Positions 19,092-28,281 of a stretch of 45,283 nt of DNA are shown here, piece after piece; the stretch's first letter is position 1, and each line of letters starts with the position of its first letter. The notes below the pieces were generated by a model. It did no database searches, was not told where the DNA came from, and was given only the letters and a program-made list of their open reading frames with translations. The position numbers were made by a program, and so were the translations under genes. Origin of the DNA: Lautropia sp. (lineage in GTDB: Bacteria > Pseudomonadota > Gammaproteobacteria > Burkholderiales > Burkholderiaceae_E); assembly GCA_030532895.1 (NCBI GenBank), contig JAUNKF010000027.1, positions 1 through 45,283 on the forward strand. The letters are read 5' to 3'.

Positions 19092-19931
19092 ATGAGCACG
19101 ACACGAACGGAAGCGCAGACGGTGGCCTATCGGGTAGAGAACCGAATTGCATGGGTGGCGTTCAATCGACCGGAGAAGCGTAATGCGATGAGTCCGGCGC
19201 TGAACCGGCAGATGATGCGGGTGCTGGATGAACTGGAGTTTCGTGACGATGTTGGTGTGCTGGTGCTGACGGGTGAGGGTAGTGCCTGGACAGCAGGCAT
19301 GGATCTGAATGAGTACTTTCGTGAGACCGAGGCGAATGGTCTTGGGGGTACCCGTAAGGCACAACGTGAGAGTTACGGCTGGTGGCGCCGACTGCGCTGG
19401 TATCAGAAGCCGACGATAGCGATGGTCAATGGCTGGTGCTTTGGTGGCGGTTATGGGCCGCTTTTCGCGTGTGACCTGGCTTTTGCGTCAGACGAGGCGA
19501 AGTTCGGGCTTTCCGAAATCAATTGGGGCATCTTGCCGGGGGGCGGTGCCTCGAAGGTGGCGGTTGAACTGTTGTCATTTCGTCGGGCGATGTATCACGC
19601 GATGATGGGGGAGATGGTGGATGGCAAGACGGCGGCCGAATGGGGGCTGGTCAATGAGTCGTTGCCTGCCGACCAATTGAAGGCGCGTGTCACTGCTGTG
19701 GCAGAAAACCTGCTGAAGAAGAATCCGGTTGCTCTGAAGGCTACAAAGGATGCCATTCGCCGGGTACGTGAAATGACCTATGACAATGCGGAGGACTTTC
19801 TGGTTCGGGCGCAAGAGGCAGCCAATAGCCATGACAACGAAGGTCGTCAGGAAGGTCTGCGCCAATTCCTTGACGAGAAGACTTATAAGCCGGGTTTGGG
19901 GGCCTATGACCTGTCCCGCCAAAAGTCCTGA
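19092..19931 (+). CDS. ech: p-Hydroxycinnamoyl-CoA hydratase/lyase (feruloyl-CoA hydratase/lyase)
   Basis: A 279-residue crotonase-family enzyme that hydrates feruloyl- or p-coumaroyl-CoA and cleaves it to vanillin or 4-hydroxybenzaldehyde plus acetyl-CoA. NRPEKRNAMSPALNRQMM at the N-terminus, TAGMDLNEYFRE (oxyanion loop), MVNGWCFGGGYGPLFACDLA, and FGLSEINWGILPGG with Glu142 as the likely catalytic Glu (Glu143 in the Pseudomonas enzyme) follow the HCHL pattern closely. The C-terminal FLDEKTYKPGLGAYD is also typical. ATG at 19092 with GGAGAAGAAG upstream. Divergent from vdh; ferA-type synthetase follows 146 bp downstream. Confidence 0.93.
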   Translation: MSTTRTEAQTVAYRVENRIAWVAFNRPEKRNAMSPALNRQMMRVLDELEFRDDVGVLVLTGEGSAWTAGMDLNEYFRETEANGLGGTRKAQRESYGWWRRLRWYQKPTIAMVNGWCFGGGYGPLFACDLAFASDEAKFGLSEINWGILPGGGASKVAVELLSFRRAMYHAMMGEMVDGKTAAEWGLVNESLPADQLKARVTAVAENLLKKNPVALKATKDAIRRVREMTYDNAEDFLVRAQEAANSHDNEGRQEGLRQFLDEKTYKPGLGAYDLSRQKS

Positions 19932-19934
19932 AGC

Positions 19935-19954
19935 ACGCCCCTGAACAAGGGCGT
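19935..19954 (+). terminator. Hairpin after ech (possible attenuator)
   Basis: ACGCCC (19935-19940) pairs with GGGCGT (19949-19954) around an 8-base loop, directly after the ech stop in the 146-bp gap before the acyl-CoA synthetase. No T-run follows, so it may stabilise the ech mRNA 3' end or only partly terminate. Confidence 0.3.
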
Positions 19955-20077
19955 CGGCTTGTTGCGTGCCTGCCGAGTGGGAGCAGGAGGCGGCGGCGTT
20001 TCTGGTCAACGGAAAGGAAGGTCAGGCATGCGTTCGCTTGTGGGCGTCCGTATGCCTGGGCAATGAGGGAGACATTC

Positions 20078-22231
20078 ATGACATCGACATTTGATACGCC
20101 CGCGGGCAGGCTCAATATGGCACGCATGTTGCGCCCTGGGTCAGTGGCCATCGTGGGGGCCTCGGCAAGTCCTGGTGCGCTTGGCAATTCGTTGTTGAAA
20201 AACCTGGTACGAAACGGGTTTGCCGGAGACATTCATCTGATCAACCCCAGACGCACTGACATAGAAGGTCGAGCTTGCTTGCCCAGTGTGGCGGATTTGC
20301 CTGAAGGGGTGGATGTGGCTGTCCTGGCCATTCCACAGCCGGCGGTGCTTGAGACCGTCAAAGGACTGGCTGCGCGTGGCGTAGGGAGTGTCGTGATCTT
20401 CTCCGCGGGCTTTGCGGAAGCGGGGGAATCGGGCCTGGCACAGCAACAGGAAATTGCCGAGATTGCTCGCCGGCACGCCATGGTCATCGAAGGGCCAAAT
20501 TGTCTGGGGTGCATCAATTACATCGACGGTGTCCCTTTGACCTTCGTCGAAGTCGAGAGGGCGTCGCGGGCGCCAACCGGTGAGGCTGGCGGGAATGACG
20601 CGATTGGCATCGTTTCCCAAAGTGGCGCGATGATGACGGTGCTCTGTACGACGTTGGCAAGCCGTCAGTTGCCATTGTCTTATGCTGTGTCCACGGGCAA
20701 TGAGGCAGCCAGTCATGCGGAGGATTATGTCGAGTTTCTGCTGGATGACCCGGATACGCGTGTGATCGTGATGATGGTGGAGCATTTCCGCCATCCGAAG
20801 CGGATGTTGGCGGCTGCGCATCGCGCGAGACGTGCTGGCAAGACAGTGGTGTTGTTACACCCTGGCAAGAGTCTTGCAGCGCGAGAGTCGGCGGCAACGC
20901 ATACGGGGGCGATGGCAGGCGACCATGCGTTGATGCGAACCAAACTGGCGCGTGCTGGTGTGGTATTTGCAGAAACACTGGAGGAACTGGGCGACATGGC
21001 AGAACTCGCGATGCGTTGCCCGCAGCTGCCGTCACCGGGGGTGGCCATATTGGGTGAATCTGGGGCGTTCAAAGCCTTGAGTCTGGATTTGGCCGAGTCA
21101 CTGGGCATGAAGCTCCCCGTTGTGGATGAGCGTAGTGCGTCTGGGTTGAGATCGGCCATGCCGCCTTTTGTGGCGGTGAGCAATCCGATCGATCTGACGG
21201 CTCAAGGTCTGGTGGATCCTGGGCTGTATGAGCGGGTGCTGCGCGCGTTACTGGAGGATGAGCGCTTTTCGACGGTGATCATCGGATTGATTCAGGGGGA
21301 TCCGGTCACGGTGGGGATCAAGATGCCGCCGTTGCTGCGTGCCATGCGCGAGGCCAGGGCGGGCAAACCAGTGATCGTGGCCGGGCTGGATGAAGGGGCG
21401 AATGTTCCCGCTCATTTCATTGCTGAGATGCGGGCATTGGGGATTCCTTATTTCCCGAGTGCAGAGCGGGCGTTTCGTGCCGTGCAACGTTTTTGTGTGG
21501 CGAGTGATCGGGATGTTTCCGTGACCGAGGCGCCGGCGCTGTGCCTTGATCTGCCGGTAGGGCGAGAGGCTGTCCCTGAGTACGAAGCCAAGGCATGTTT
21601 GGCGCAGGCTGGCATCCAGTTTTCAGCAGGCCGTTTCGTGACGACCGTGGATGCGGCGGTTGAAGCCGCACAGCAGGTGGGCTATCCCGTGGCGCTGAAA
21701 GCACAATCGGCCCAGCTTGGGCATAAGAGCGATGCCGGTGGTGTGGCCTTGAATATTGGGGATGAAGCAGCGCTACGACAAGCCTGGCAGGGCATGCTTG
21801 AACGCATTCGGGCGCATGATCCTCGCATGGTGCTGGAGGGTGTGCTGGTCGAGGAGATGGCGGCAAAGGGCTTGGAGTTGATCATCGGCGCCAAGGTAGA
21901 TCCTGCCTGGGGGCCGGTGATCCTGGTGGGTCTGGGTGGGGTGACGGCCGAGGTGATTCAGGATGTTCGATTGCTGGATGCGGACTTGACCGTTTCCCAG
22001 ATTCTTGCCGAGCTGGATCAATTGAAGAGCGCCCCCTTGTTCCATGGCTTTCGGGGCAGTGAGGCACTCGACATGCCCGCGGTGGCTGCCTTGATTTCAT
22101 CGCTGGGGCAGGTCTTGCGAGGTACGCCAGGCATTCGGGAAATCGATTTGAACCCGGTCGTGGTCTATCCGGCGGGGCAGGGGGTTGTTGCGTTGGATGC
22201 GTTGATGTTGCTGGGTGAGCAAGGCGCTTGA
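20078..22231 (+). CDS. ferA: ADP-forming acyl-CoA synthetase (feruloyl/p-coumaroyl-CoA synthetase, FerA type)
   Basis: A 717-residue single-chain NDP-forming acyl-CoA synthetase. An N-terminal CoA-binding domain (GSVAIVGASASPGALGNSLL, residues ~14-110) is followed by succinyl-CoA-synthetase-alpha-like domains containing the phospho-histidine loop ATHTGAMAGDHALM, then a C-terminal ATP-grasp domain (EYEAKACLAQAGIQF through YPVALKAQ, residues ~500-717). This is not the AMP-forming Fcs type; it is the architecture of Sphingobium FerA. Context between hydratase/lyase and acyl-CoA dehydrogenase points to activation of hydroxycinnamates. Start: ATG at 20078 with GAGGGAGA upstream, rather than the ATG at 20063. 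The 21-bp gap to the next gene suggests one transcript. Confidence 0.85.
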   Translation: MTSTFDTPAGRLNMARMLRPGSVAIVGASASPGALGNSLLKNLVRNGFAGDIHLINPRRTDIEGRACLPSVADLPEGVDVAVLAIPQPAVLETVKGLAARGVGSVVIFSAGFAEAGESGLAQQQEIAEIARRHAMVIEGPNCLGCINYIDGVPLTFVEVERASRAPTGEAGGNDAIGIVSQSGAMMTVLCTTLASRQLPLSYAVSTGNEAASHAEDYVEFLLDDPDTRVIVMMVEHFRHPKRMLAAAHRARRAGKTVVLLHPGKSLAARESAATHTGAMAGDHALMRTKLARAGVVFAETLEELGDMAELAMRCPQLPSPGVAILGESGAFKALSLDLAESLGMKLPVVDERSASGLRSAMPPFVAVSNPIDLTAQGLVDPGLYERVLRALLEDERFSTVIIGLIQGDPVTVGIKMPPLLRAMREARAGKPVIVAGLDEGANVPAHFIAEMRALGIPYFPSAERAFRAVQRFCVASDRDVSVTEAPALCLDLPVGREAVPEYEAKACLAQAGIQFSAGRFVTTVDAAVEAAQQVGYPVALKAQSAQLGHKSDAGGVALNIGDEAALRQAWQGMLERIRAHDPRMVLEGVLVEEMAAKGLELIIGAKVDPAWGPVILVGLGGVTAEVIQDVRLLDADLTVSQILAELDQLKSAPLFHGFRGSEALDMPAVAALISSLGQVLRGTPGIREIDLNPVVVYPAGQGVVALDALMLLGEQGA

Positions 22232-22252
22232 ACGTCAGGAGGTCATGAGGAC

Positions 22253-24013
22253 ATGAGTGCGAGTTCTTCTGTTTATCAGCCCCCTTTGCGTGACATGGCT
22301 TTCGTCATCGAGCAATGGTTGATGGCACCTTCAGCTTGGCAGCAGATACCGGCCTTTGAGGCGCTGGATGCCGAATCAGCCCGGATGGTGTGCGAGGCGG
22401 CGGGCCAGTTTGCTGCCGAGCAACTTGCGCCACTCAACCGTGTCGGGGATTTGCAAGGCTGCTCGCTGATCGAGGGGAAAGTGAAAACGCCCGAGGGTTT
22501 TCGGGCTGCCTATGAGGCTTATGTGGCAGCAGGATGGCCTGCGTTGGCCTGTGATCCTGATTGGTCTGGTCAGGGCCTGCCCCAGTTGCTGGATGCGGCG
22601 CTCAACGAGATGATCGTGTCCGCCAATCATGGCTGGGCCATGTATTTGGGCATTCTGCACGGTGCTTATGCGTGTTTGAAGACGCATGGGCCGGATTGGA
22701 TGCAGAAAATATATCTGCCACGGCTGGCGACAGGCGAATGGTTGGCGACCATGTGCTTGACTGAGCCTCAGGCAGGTTCCGATCTGGGATTGATTCGAAC
22801 AACCGCAAGACCGCAGCCAGATGGCAGTTTTCGGCTTGATGGAAACAAGATCTTCATCTCGGGGGGTGAGCAGGATCTGACTGACAACATCGTGCATCTG
22901 GTTCTGGCCCGCCTGCCGGACGCACCGGCCGGCACAAAAGGCATTTCCTTGTTTCTGGTGCCAAAACAGCTACCGCTGGCTGAGGGCGGGTCTGGGCCGA
23001 ATGGTGTGCACTGTGACGGCCTTGAAAAGAAGATGGGCATCAAGGGAAGCGCCACTTGTGCGATGCGCTTCGAGGGTGCCCAGGGCTGGCTGATTGGTGA
23101 GCCGAATCGTGGTCTGGCTGCCATGTTCCTCATGATGAACTCGGCGCGCGTGCATGTGGGACTACAGGGGCTGGCTCATGCGGAGCGCGCCTATCAGCTG
23201 GCGCTTGCTTATGCACGTGAACGTCATCAGATGCGGGTCTTGCCCAGGCCGGAAGGCGCGACCGGGCCTGCTGATCCCATCCTGTTCCAGGCGCCGATCC
23301 GACGCATCATCATGGATCTTCGCGTCTGGACTGAAGGAATGCGCGCCTTGGGGTATTGGGCTGCTCATGTGCTGGATCTGGCGGATCATGCCGATGATGT
23401 GGATTCGCGCCGACAGAACTTGGCGCTTGCAGCCTTGCTGACGCCGGTGATCAAGTCGTTGTTCACTGAACGTGGCTTTCAGTTGGCTAGCGAGGCTTTG
23501 CAGGTGTTTGGTGGTTATGGCTACATCCATGACTATCAGATTGAGCAGGTCGTGCGCGACAGCCGGGTTGCGATGATCTATGAAGGGACGAATCAGATTC
23601 AGGCGCTGGATCTGTTGCAACGGAAAGTGCTGGCCACGCCTGGTCAAGGGCTGGCCCCCTTGTTGCAGGTCTTTCGGGAGGAGGTTGAGTTGGCGTGCCA
23701 GCGTGAGGAGGCCAAAGCCTATGGTGCTGCGCTTGGCATCTGGTGTGATCGTGTCGAATCCTTGACTGGATGGCTGGCAGACAAGATGGCGGAGGATGTC
23801 GAGTTGCCGGGCAAAGCGGCTGAGGACTATCTACGGCTCGTCGGGGTGGTGGCCCTGGCTTTTGCCTGGTGTCGTTCAGCACGAGTGGCCGATGAAGATC
23901 ATGCCGACAAGCAGGAGAGTGCCCGCTACTTCTTTGAGCATGTGCTGATCGATGCCGAACATTGGTTGAAGCGGGTGGAGGTGGCCCGGCATCCGATGCC
24001 GATACTGGCATGA
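22253..24013 (+). CDS. Acyl-CoA dehydrogenase (HcaD/DmdC-like)
   Basis: A 586-residue FAD-dependent acyl-CoA dehydrogenase of the long, DmdC-like subgroup (ordinary members have ~380-400 residues). FAD and substrate motifs are MCLTEPQAGSDLG and KIFISGGEQDL. The catalytic Glu lies in IYEGTNQIQALDLLQRKV, and a C-terminal helical extension of ~130 residues follows. Position directly after the hydroxycinnamoyl-CoA synthetase recalls hcaD in the Acinetobacter hca cluster and acd beside fcs/ech in Pseudomonas. It probably oxidises dihydro-hydroxycinnamoyl-CoA (from phloretate or dihydroferulate) to the cinnamoyl-CoA. Substrate is inferred from context only. Confidence 0.88.
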   Translation: MSASSSVYQPPLRDMAFVIEQWLMAPSAWQQIPAFEALDAESARMVCEAAGQFAAEQLAPLNRVGDLQGCSLIEGKVKTPEGFRAAYEAYVAAGWPALACDPDWSGQGLPQLLDAALNEMIVSANHGWAMYLGILHGAYACLKTHGPDWMQKIYLPRLATGEWLATMCLTEPQAGSDLGLIRTTARPQPDGSFRLDGNKIFISGGEQDLTDNIVHLVLARLPDAPAGTKGISLFLVPKQLPLAEGGSGPNGVHCDGLEKKMGIKGSATCAMRFEGAQGWLIGEPNRGLAAMFLMMNSARVHVGLQGLAHAERAYQLALAYARERHQMRVLPRPEGATGPADPILFQAPIRRIIMDLRVWTEGMRALGYWAAHVLDLADHADDVDSRRQNLALAALLTPVIKSLFTERGFQLASEALQVFGGYGYIHDYQIEQVVRDSRVAMIYEGTNQIQALDLLQRKVLATPGQGLAPLLQVFREEVELACQREEAKAYGAALGIWCDRVESLTGWLADKMAEDVELPGKAAEDYLRLVGVVALAFAWCRSARVADEDHADKQESARYFFEHVLIDAEHWLKRVEVARHPMPILA

Positions 24014-24190
24014 AAGTGGGGGCTGCCGGTGTGTTATGTTTATGTGCTGAACAGGTGCCGTGAGGTGATGCCCCATGTGGCGCTGTTCTGCATGTCCTCA
24101 AGCTTTCGTGATGAAGGTGCTTCGACGGTCGTGGCTGGCTGGAAGTCTGCTGCTGGACTTTCCGGTGAAGTGCCGTGATGGCGCCTTTGA

Positions 24191-24667
24191 GTGCTCACGC
24201 TTTTATCGACCCGAGCCGTGGCTGCTTCCTTTCCTGAAATCGATCAATCGCGGCTGACCCGTTTTCTCGGGTTTCGGCTCACCCGTGCAAAAGTGCAGGT
24301 GCACCGGCTGTTCCTCAAGCAGCTGTCGGCGTGGTCGCTCAGTGCAACCGATTTTTCGGTACTGGTTCTGATCGACGCAAACCCTGGTGTGTATTCACGA
24401 CAGCTCGGGTCTGCGCTGGACATTTCGCCGCCCAATCTGGTGCCGGTGCTCGACAAGCTGTCACAAAGGGCGTTGTTGAAGCGGCAGCCCAGTTCGGAAG
24501 ACAGACGGCTACAGTCCTTGTTCCTGACAGACAGCGGGCGCGACTTGCTGCGCGAGGCAGAGGCCGAGGTGGCGCGATTCGAGCGAGAGCTTGAGGCCGT
24601 GCTCACGGCTTCAGAACGTCGCTACATGAACTCGGCCCTCAAAAAGCTGGCGGCAAGAGGGGGGTAA
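24191..24667 (+). CDS. MarR-family regulator (hydroxycinnamate cluster)
   Basis: A 149-158 residue winged-helix regulator. FLGFRLTRAKVQVHRLF begins the dimerisation helix. The DNA-binding part reads LSATDFSVLVLIDANPG, DISPPNLVPVLDKLSQRALL, and the wing QPSSEDRRLQSLFLTDSG carries the D-x-R motif typical of MarR. MarR repressors (HcaR, FerC, CouR) that respond to hydroxycinnamoyl-CoA thioesters commonly control such clusters, so the vdh-ech palindromes are plausible targets. The start is uncertain: GTG at 24191 or GTG at 24218, neither with a strong binding site. The 177 bp upstream shows no clear promoter. Confidence 0.85.
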   Translation: MLTLLSTRAVAASFPEIDQSRLTRFLGFRLTRAKVQVHRLFLKQLSAWSLSATDFSVLVLIDANPGVYSRQLGSALDISPPNLVPVLDKLSQRALLKRQPSSEDRRLQSLFLTDSGRDLLREAEAEVARFERELEAVLTASERRYMNSALKKLAARGG

Positions 24668-24681
24668 TGATGGAGACGAAG

Positions 24682-24737
24682 GCGTGTCATGCAGTGGGTC
24701 GCCTTCGCGAACCCCCGGCTGGTCTTGCATGACACGC
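24682..24737. terminator. Long inverted repeat between convergent marR and lipA
   Basis: GCGTGTCATGCA (24682-24693) and TGCATGACACGC (24726-24737) are a perfect 12-bp inverted repeat with a 32-base interior that can itself pair weakly (GGGT/ACCC). It lies exactly in the 87-bp convergent gap, so a bidirectional terminator or barrier is the simplest reading. A weak T-run (GCGTTTTC) follows on the plus strand. Confidence 0.5.
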
Positions 24738-24754
24738 GCCGAGCGTTTTCCTGC

Positions 24755-25804
24755 TTAATTGGTCGCCTTGCTTTTCGCCTCCTCATCCTGCAAGTCTGCA
24801 TGATAGGAGGACCTGACCATCGCGCCCACGGCCGCGTGCTGAAAGCCCATTTCGTAGGCTTTTTCCTCGAACATCTTGAAGGTGTCGGGGGTGACGTAGC
24901 GGCGCACGGGCAGGTGGTGGCCGCTGGGGGCCAGGTATTGGCCGATGGTGAGGCGGTCGATATGGTAGGCACGCATGTCGCGCATCACGTCGAGGATTTC
25001 TTCGTCGGTTTCGCCGAGGCCCACCATCAGGCCGGATTTGGTGGGCACGTGCGGCACACGTTCCTTGAATTGCTTGAGCAGTTCGAGCGAGTGTTCGTAG
25101 TTGGCGCCAGGGCGTGCTTCCTTGTAGAGGCGGGGCACGGTTTCCAGGTTGTGGTTCATCACGTCGGGCGGTTCGGCCTGCATGATGTCGAGTGCCTTGC
25201 CGAGGCGGCCGCGGAAGTCGGGCACGAGCACTTCGATCTGGGTGTTGGGTGAAAGGGCACGGGTTTCGCGGATGCAGTCGGCGTAGTGGCCGGCGCCGCC
25301 GTCGCGCAGGTCGTCTCGGTCGACGGACGTGATGACGACGTATTTGAGCCGCAAGGCCGCGATGGTCTTGGCGAGGTTGTGCGGTTCGTTCGGGTCGAGC
25401 GGGTCGGGGCGGCCGTGGCCCACGTCACAGAAGGGGCAGCGACGGGTGCATTTGTCGCCCATGATCATGAAGGTGGCGGTGCCGCGTCCGAAGCATTCGC
25501 CGATGTTGGGGCAGGAGGCTTCCTCGCAGACGGTGTGCAGCTTGTGTTCGCGCAGGATTTCCTTGATCTCGTAGAAGCGGCTGCCGAGTTTGGCGGGCTG
25601 GCGGCGAATCCACTCGGGCTTTCGGAGCATCTCCTTGATCGGGATGATCTTGATGGGGATGCGGGCGGTTTTGGCCTCGCCTTTTTGTTTCTGGCGGGCA
25701 TCGACGACGGCAGCGGCCGAGGAGACGGTGCGCTCGATGGGGGGCTGGGCGGTGGTCGCGGGGCCGTTGGTGGCCGGCGAGGCGGTGCTGGTGCTCGGGT
25801 TCAT
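24755..25804 (-). CDS. lipA: Lipoyl synthase
   Basis: A 349-residue radical-SAM enzyme that inserts two sulfurs into protein-bound octanoyl groups. The auxiliary cluster cysteines appear in [19 protein letters not shown] and the radical-SAM cluster in [24 protein letters not shown] and [15 protein letters not shown] follow as in all LipA proteins. The N-terminal ~45 residues are a low-complexity Ala/Thr/Pro extension compared with short LipA forms. The ATG at 25804 lies 7 bases after the lipB stop (minus strand), so lipB and lipA are probably co-transcribed in the order lipB then lipA. It acts with LipB on pyruvate and 2-oxoglutarate dehydrogenase complexes. Confidence 0.97.
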   Translation of the reverse strand: MNPSTSTASPATNGPATTAQPPIERTVSSAAAVVDARQKQKGEAKTARIPIKIIPIKEMLRKPEWIRRQPAKLGSRFYEIKEILREHKLHTVCEEASCPNIGECFGRGTATFMIMGDKCTRRCPFCDVGHGRPDPLDPNEPHNLAKTIAALRLKYVVITSVDRDDLRDGGAGHYADCIRETRALSPNTQIEVLVPDFRGRLGKALDIMQAEPPDVMNHNLETVPRLYKEARPGANYEHSLELLKQFKERVPHVPTKSGLMVGLGETDEEILDVMRDMRAYHIDRLTIGQYLAPSGHHLPVRRYVTPDTFKMFEEKAYEMGFQHAAVGAMVRSSYHADLQDEEAKSKATN

Positions 25805-25811
25805 CGGCGGA

Positions 25812-26786
25812 TTATCCTTCGGTTCCTTCGATGGCGGCTTGCAATGCCCGGCCGAGGTTCAGGGCCAGGGCGTCCAGATCGATGTCGGCGTGCTTGCCCG
25901 TTTCGTGAAAGACATCGGTCATGGCGAGATGCTGATAGCCGCAGGGGTTGATGCGCAGAAAGGGGCTGAGATCCATCTGGCCGTTGAGGGCCAGGCCGTG
26001 ATAGGAAAAGCCGTGCGTGGCCTTCAGGCCGATGGAGGCAATCTTGGCCACGTCGTCGGCGGGCCGGGTGGCGGCCAGGCGCCGGCTGGTGGCCGATGGT
26101 ATGCCAGTTGGGCGGGCAGGGGAAGTGTTGGCGGTGGTGGGGCCTTCCGCCATGGGGACTTGTCCCTGACGCACATAGATGCCCGGTGCGCCGTCCTGCC
26201 GAATGGCGTCGATGCCGTAGGCGGCCAGGCACTGGATGATGGCGGTCTCGACGCGTTCGACGAGGGGGCGGATGCCGAGCTTGCGGCGGCGCAGGTCGAG
26301 CATCAGGTAGGCCATGATCTGGCCGGGGCCGTGATAGGTGATCTGACCGCCTCGCTCGGTGGGGACGACGGGGATGTCGCCAGCGTCGTGCAGGTGTTCA
26401 GTGCGGGCGTTCAGCCCCAGTGTGAACACCGGTGGGTGTTGCAGGAGCCAGATTTCATCGCCGAGGGTGGGGGCGTCTGCCGGATCGGCCCAGTTCCGAA
26501 GCACGGGGGCCTGGTCAACGAGGGGCGTTGTGCGGCCGATCGTGTTTTCCCCATCCGAGGTGGAGCCTCCTGCCTGGATGGCCGCTGTGGCCGCCAGAGG
26601 CGACGCGGCGGCATCATGATCCGGTCTGCCGCTGCTTGGGACGTCTTCGTGCCGCTGGGCGGCAAGCTTGGCCTTGTGGGCCTCATGCCGTGCCGCTGTC
26701 CACTGGCGCATCCGCACCAGGGCTTCTTCGTAGGGCACGGTGCCCAGCAGGCGCAGCCGAATGCCGGAAGGGAGGGGATCAGACAT
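25812..26786 (-). CDS. lipB: Octanoyltransferase LipB with two insertions
   Basis: Transfers octanoyl from acyl-carrier protein to lipoyl domains. Core motifs are all present: [28 protein letters not shown] (residues 145-156), KIASIGLK with the conserved Lys248, FSYHGLALN, and INPCGY with the catalytic Cys282. From the ATG at 26786 it has 324 residues, against ~213 in E. coli. The surplus is two low-complexity insertions: residues ~44-107 (rich in Ala, Asp, Ser, Thr) and ~207-246, between YVRQGQ and KIASIG. The reading frame is uninterrupted and the catalytic residues intact, so it is probably functional. Upstream is ybeD. Confidence 0.93.
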   Translation of the reverse strand: MSDPLPSGIRLRLLGTVPYEEALVRMRQWTAARHEAHKAKLAAQRHEDVPSSGRPDHDAAASPLAATAAIQAGGSTSDGENTIGRTTPLVDQAPVLRNWADPADAPTLGDEIWLLQHPPVFTLGLNARTEHLHDAGDIPVVPTERGGQITYHGPGQIMAYLMLDLRRRKLGIRPLVERVETAIIQCLAAYGIDAIRQDGAPGIYVRQGQVPMAEGPTTANTSPARPTGIPSATSRRLAATRPADDVAKIASIGLKATHGFSYHGLALNGQMDLSPFLRINPCGYQHLAMTDVFHETGKHADIDLDALALNLGRALQAAIEGTEG

Positions 26787-26965
26787 GGCAGGTGTGTCCG
26801 TCGGGGGCGGGAAGGTGTCAGCCGCGCTGCATGATTCGTGGCCCTTGGGTATCGGGCGGCCAAGCCCGTGAAGCGATTGAGAACACGCTGGCTGTGGCAC
26901 CGTCCGGCCAGGTGAGGCTTGAGGGCACGGGCGCGCACCAGGCTTCTATCGACAGGCCAGCCCTA

Positions 26966-27268
26966 TCAGAGCACGTAAGACACCATCGGGTGTGAGGTCA
27001 GCTCGCGGTAGAGGTTGTCGAGCTGCTCACGCGATTGCGCGGTGAAGTTGGCCGTGAGCGCCAGATAGGTGTCTTCACGGGAGAGACGCTTGTTCAGTGT
27101 GTCGGCCTCGAACTCGGGCACGTGTTTCTGGATGATGGTGGCCACCGTGTCGGCGAAGCCATCGACGTTCTTGCCCATGATCTTGATGGGGAATTCCATC
27201 GGGAAGCTCAGCACTTCGCTGCCATCAGGCTTGGTGAGGATCGGTGGGGTGTTGGGGGTATCGCTCAT
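26966..27268 (-). CDS. ybeD: DUF493 / YbeD family protein
   Basis: A 100-residue protein of the YbeD (DUF493) family, an ACT-like alpha/beta fold with no assigned reaction. Recognised by EVLSFPMEFPIKIMGKN, then RLSREDTYLALTANFTA, and the C-terminal LYRELTSHPMVSYVL. The ATG at 27268 (MSDTPNTPP) is used; the longer open frame to 27763 overlaps noncoding sequence and the dat gene. Location immediately upstream of lipB is the conserved proteobacterial arrangement (dacA-ybeD-lipB-lipA in E. coli), here with an aminotransferase inserted after dacC. Confidence 0.93.
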   Translation of the reverse strand: MSDTPNTPPILTKPDGSEVLSFPMEFPIKIMGKNVDGFADTVATIIQKHVPEFEADTLNKRLSREDTYLALTANFTAQSREQLDNLYRELTSHPMVSYVL

Positions 27269-27414
27269 GGTGTTTGATGCGCAGGGGAAGGGTTGGGGAG
27301 GTGCCGGGTTGATGGCAGCGGTGGCTTGGCAAGACGTGGGCGACCGGGCGCCCATCATGATGGCGCAAGCGCACGTTTCGTGCTGCCAATGGTTTCGGCG
27401 CTTGGCAAGGACTG

Positions 27415-28269
27415 TCAGCCCCGGTTGGCCGCCTTGGCTGCCTGATAGGCAGCAAACAACTGCTGGAAGATGGGGCCGGGTTGGCCGTTTCCAATGGGTT
27501 GGCCGTCGACGCGGGTGATGGGTTGCACCTCCTTGGTGGCCGAGGAGAGCATCAGCTCGTCGGCTGCCAGCACTTCCTCGCGGCTGATGGGGCGCGATTC
27601 GAAGGGAATGCCGGCTGCTGCGGCCAGCTCCTCGATCAGCGCGTAGCGGATGCCTTCGAGGATCAGGTGGTTGCGGGGTGGGGCCGAGAGCTTGCCGTCT
27701 TTCACGACCCAGATGTTGCTGGCCGAGCCTTCGGTAAGAAAACCGTCGCGGAACATGATGCACTCGGGCACGCCGGCATCCAGCGCAGCCTGCCGGGCCA
27801 GTACGTTGCCGAGCAGTGAGGTGGACTTGATGTCGCAGTGCAGCCAGCGTTCATCCGGCAGCGTGATGGCCGAGAGGCCCGCGCCGATGCTCGCCAGCGT
27901 GGGGGCTTGCAGCGGGCTGCTCATGCCGAAGACGGTGGGGGTGACGTTGGCCGGGAAGCCGTGGTCGCGTTTGGCCACACCCCGTGTCACTTGCAGGTAG
28001 ACGAACTGGTCGGGCCACGGGTGGCGATCGATCAGATCCTGCACGAGCTGGCGCCAGCCGGCCTCGTCCATCGGGTTGGGGATGCGGATCTTGTCCAGGC
28101 TGCGGCGCAGGCGGGCCAGGTGTTCGGTCATGCGGAAGGGCTTGCCCTGGTAGACAGGTACCACTTCATAGATGCCGTCGCCAAAGATGAAGCCACGATC
28201 AAGTACGGGGATGTGGGCCTCGGCCAGGGGCAGGAAGGTGCCGTTCAGATAGACGATCTCGTCAGCCAT
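27415..28269 (-). CDS. dat: D-amino-acid aminotransferase (class IV PLP)
   Basis: A 284-residue fold-type IV PLP enzyme, probably D-alanine:2-oxoglutarate transaminase, supplying D-Glu/D-Ala for peptidoglycan. VLDRGFIFGDGIYEVVPVY is the N-terminal signature. The PLP lysine is in HCDIKSTSLLGNV, and LTEGSASNIWVVKDG is the class IV motif. The branched-chain and ADC-lyase relatives share this fold, but the EVVPVY segment and the dacC neighbour favour Dat. The ATG at 28269 is 12 bases after the dacC stop (minus strand), consistent with a dacC-dat-ybeD-lipB-lipA operon. Confidence 0.9.
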   Translation of the reverse strand: MADEIVYLNGTFLPLAEAHIPVLDRGFIFGDGIYEVVPVYQGKPFRMTEHLARLRRSLDKIRIPNPMDEAGWRQLVQDLIDRHPWPDQFVYLQVTRGVAKRDHGFPANVTPTVFGMSSPLQAPTLASIGAGLSAITLPDERWLHCDIKSTSLLGNVLARQAALDAGVPECIMFRDGFLTEGSASNIWVVKDGKLSAPPRNHLILEGIRYALIEELAAAAGIPFESRPISREEVLAADELMLSSATKEVQPITRVDGQPIGNGQPGPIFQQLFAAYQAAKAANRG

Positions 28270-28281
28270 GTCAGCTCCGGA

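Noticed and set aside
24014-24190. Possible extra small gene between the acyl-CoA dehydrogenase and marR
   Set aside because: A plus-strand frame (24075-24257) is open but overlaps marR and has no recognisable content.
25590-26834. 414-codon plus-strand frame opposite lipA/lipB
   Set aside because: Gly/Ala/Val-rich shadow of GC-rich genes; the minus-strand LipA and LipB motifs are unambiguous.
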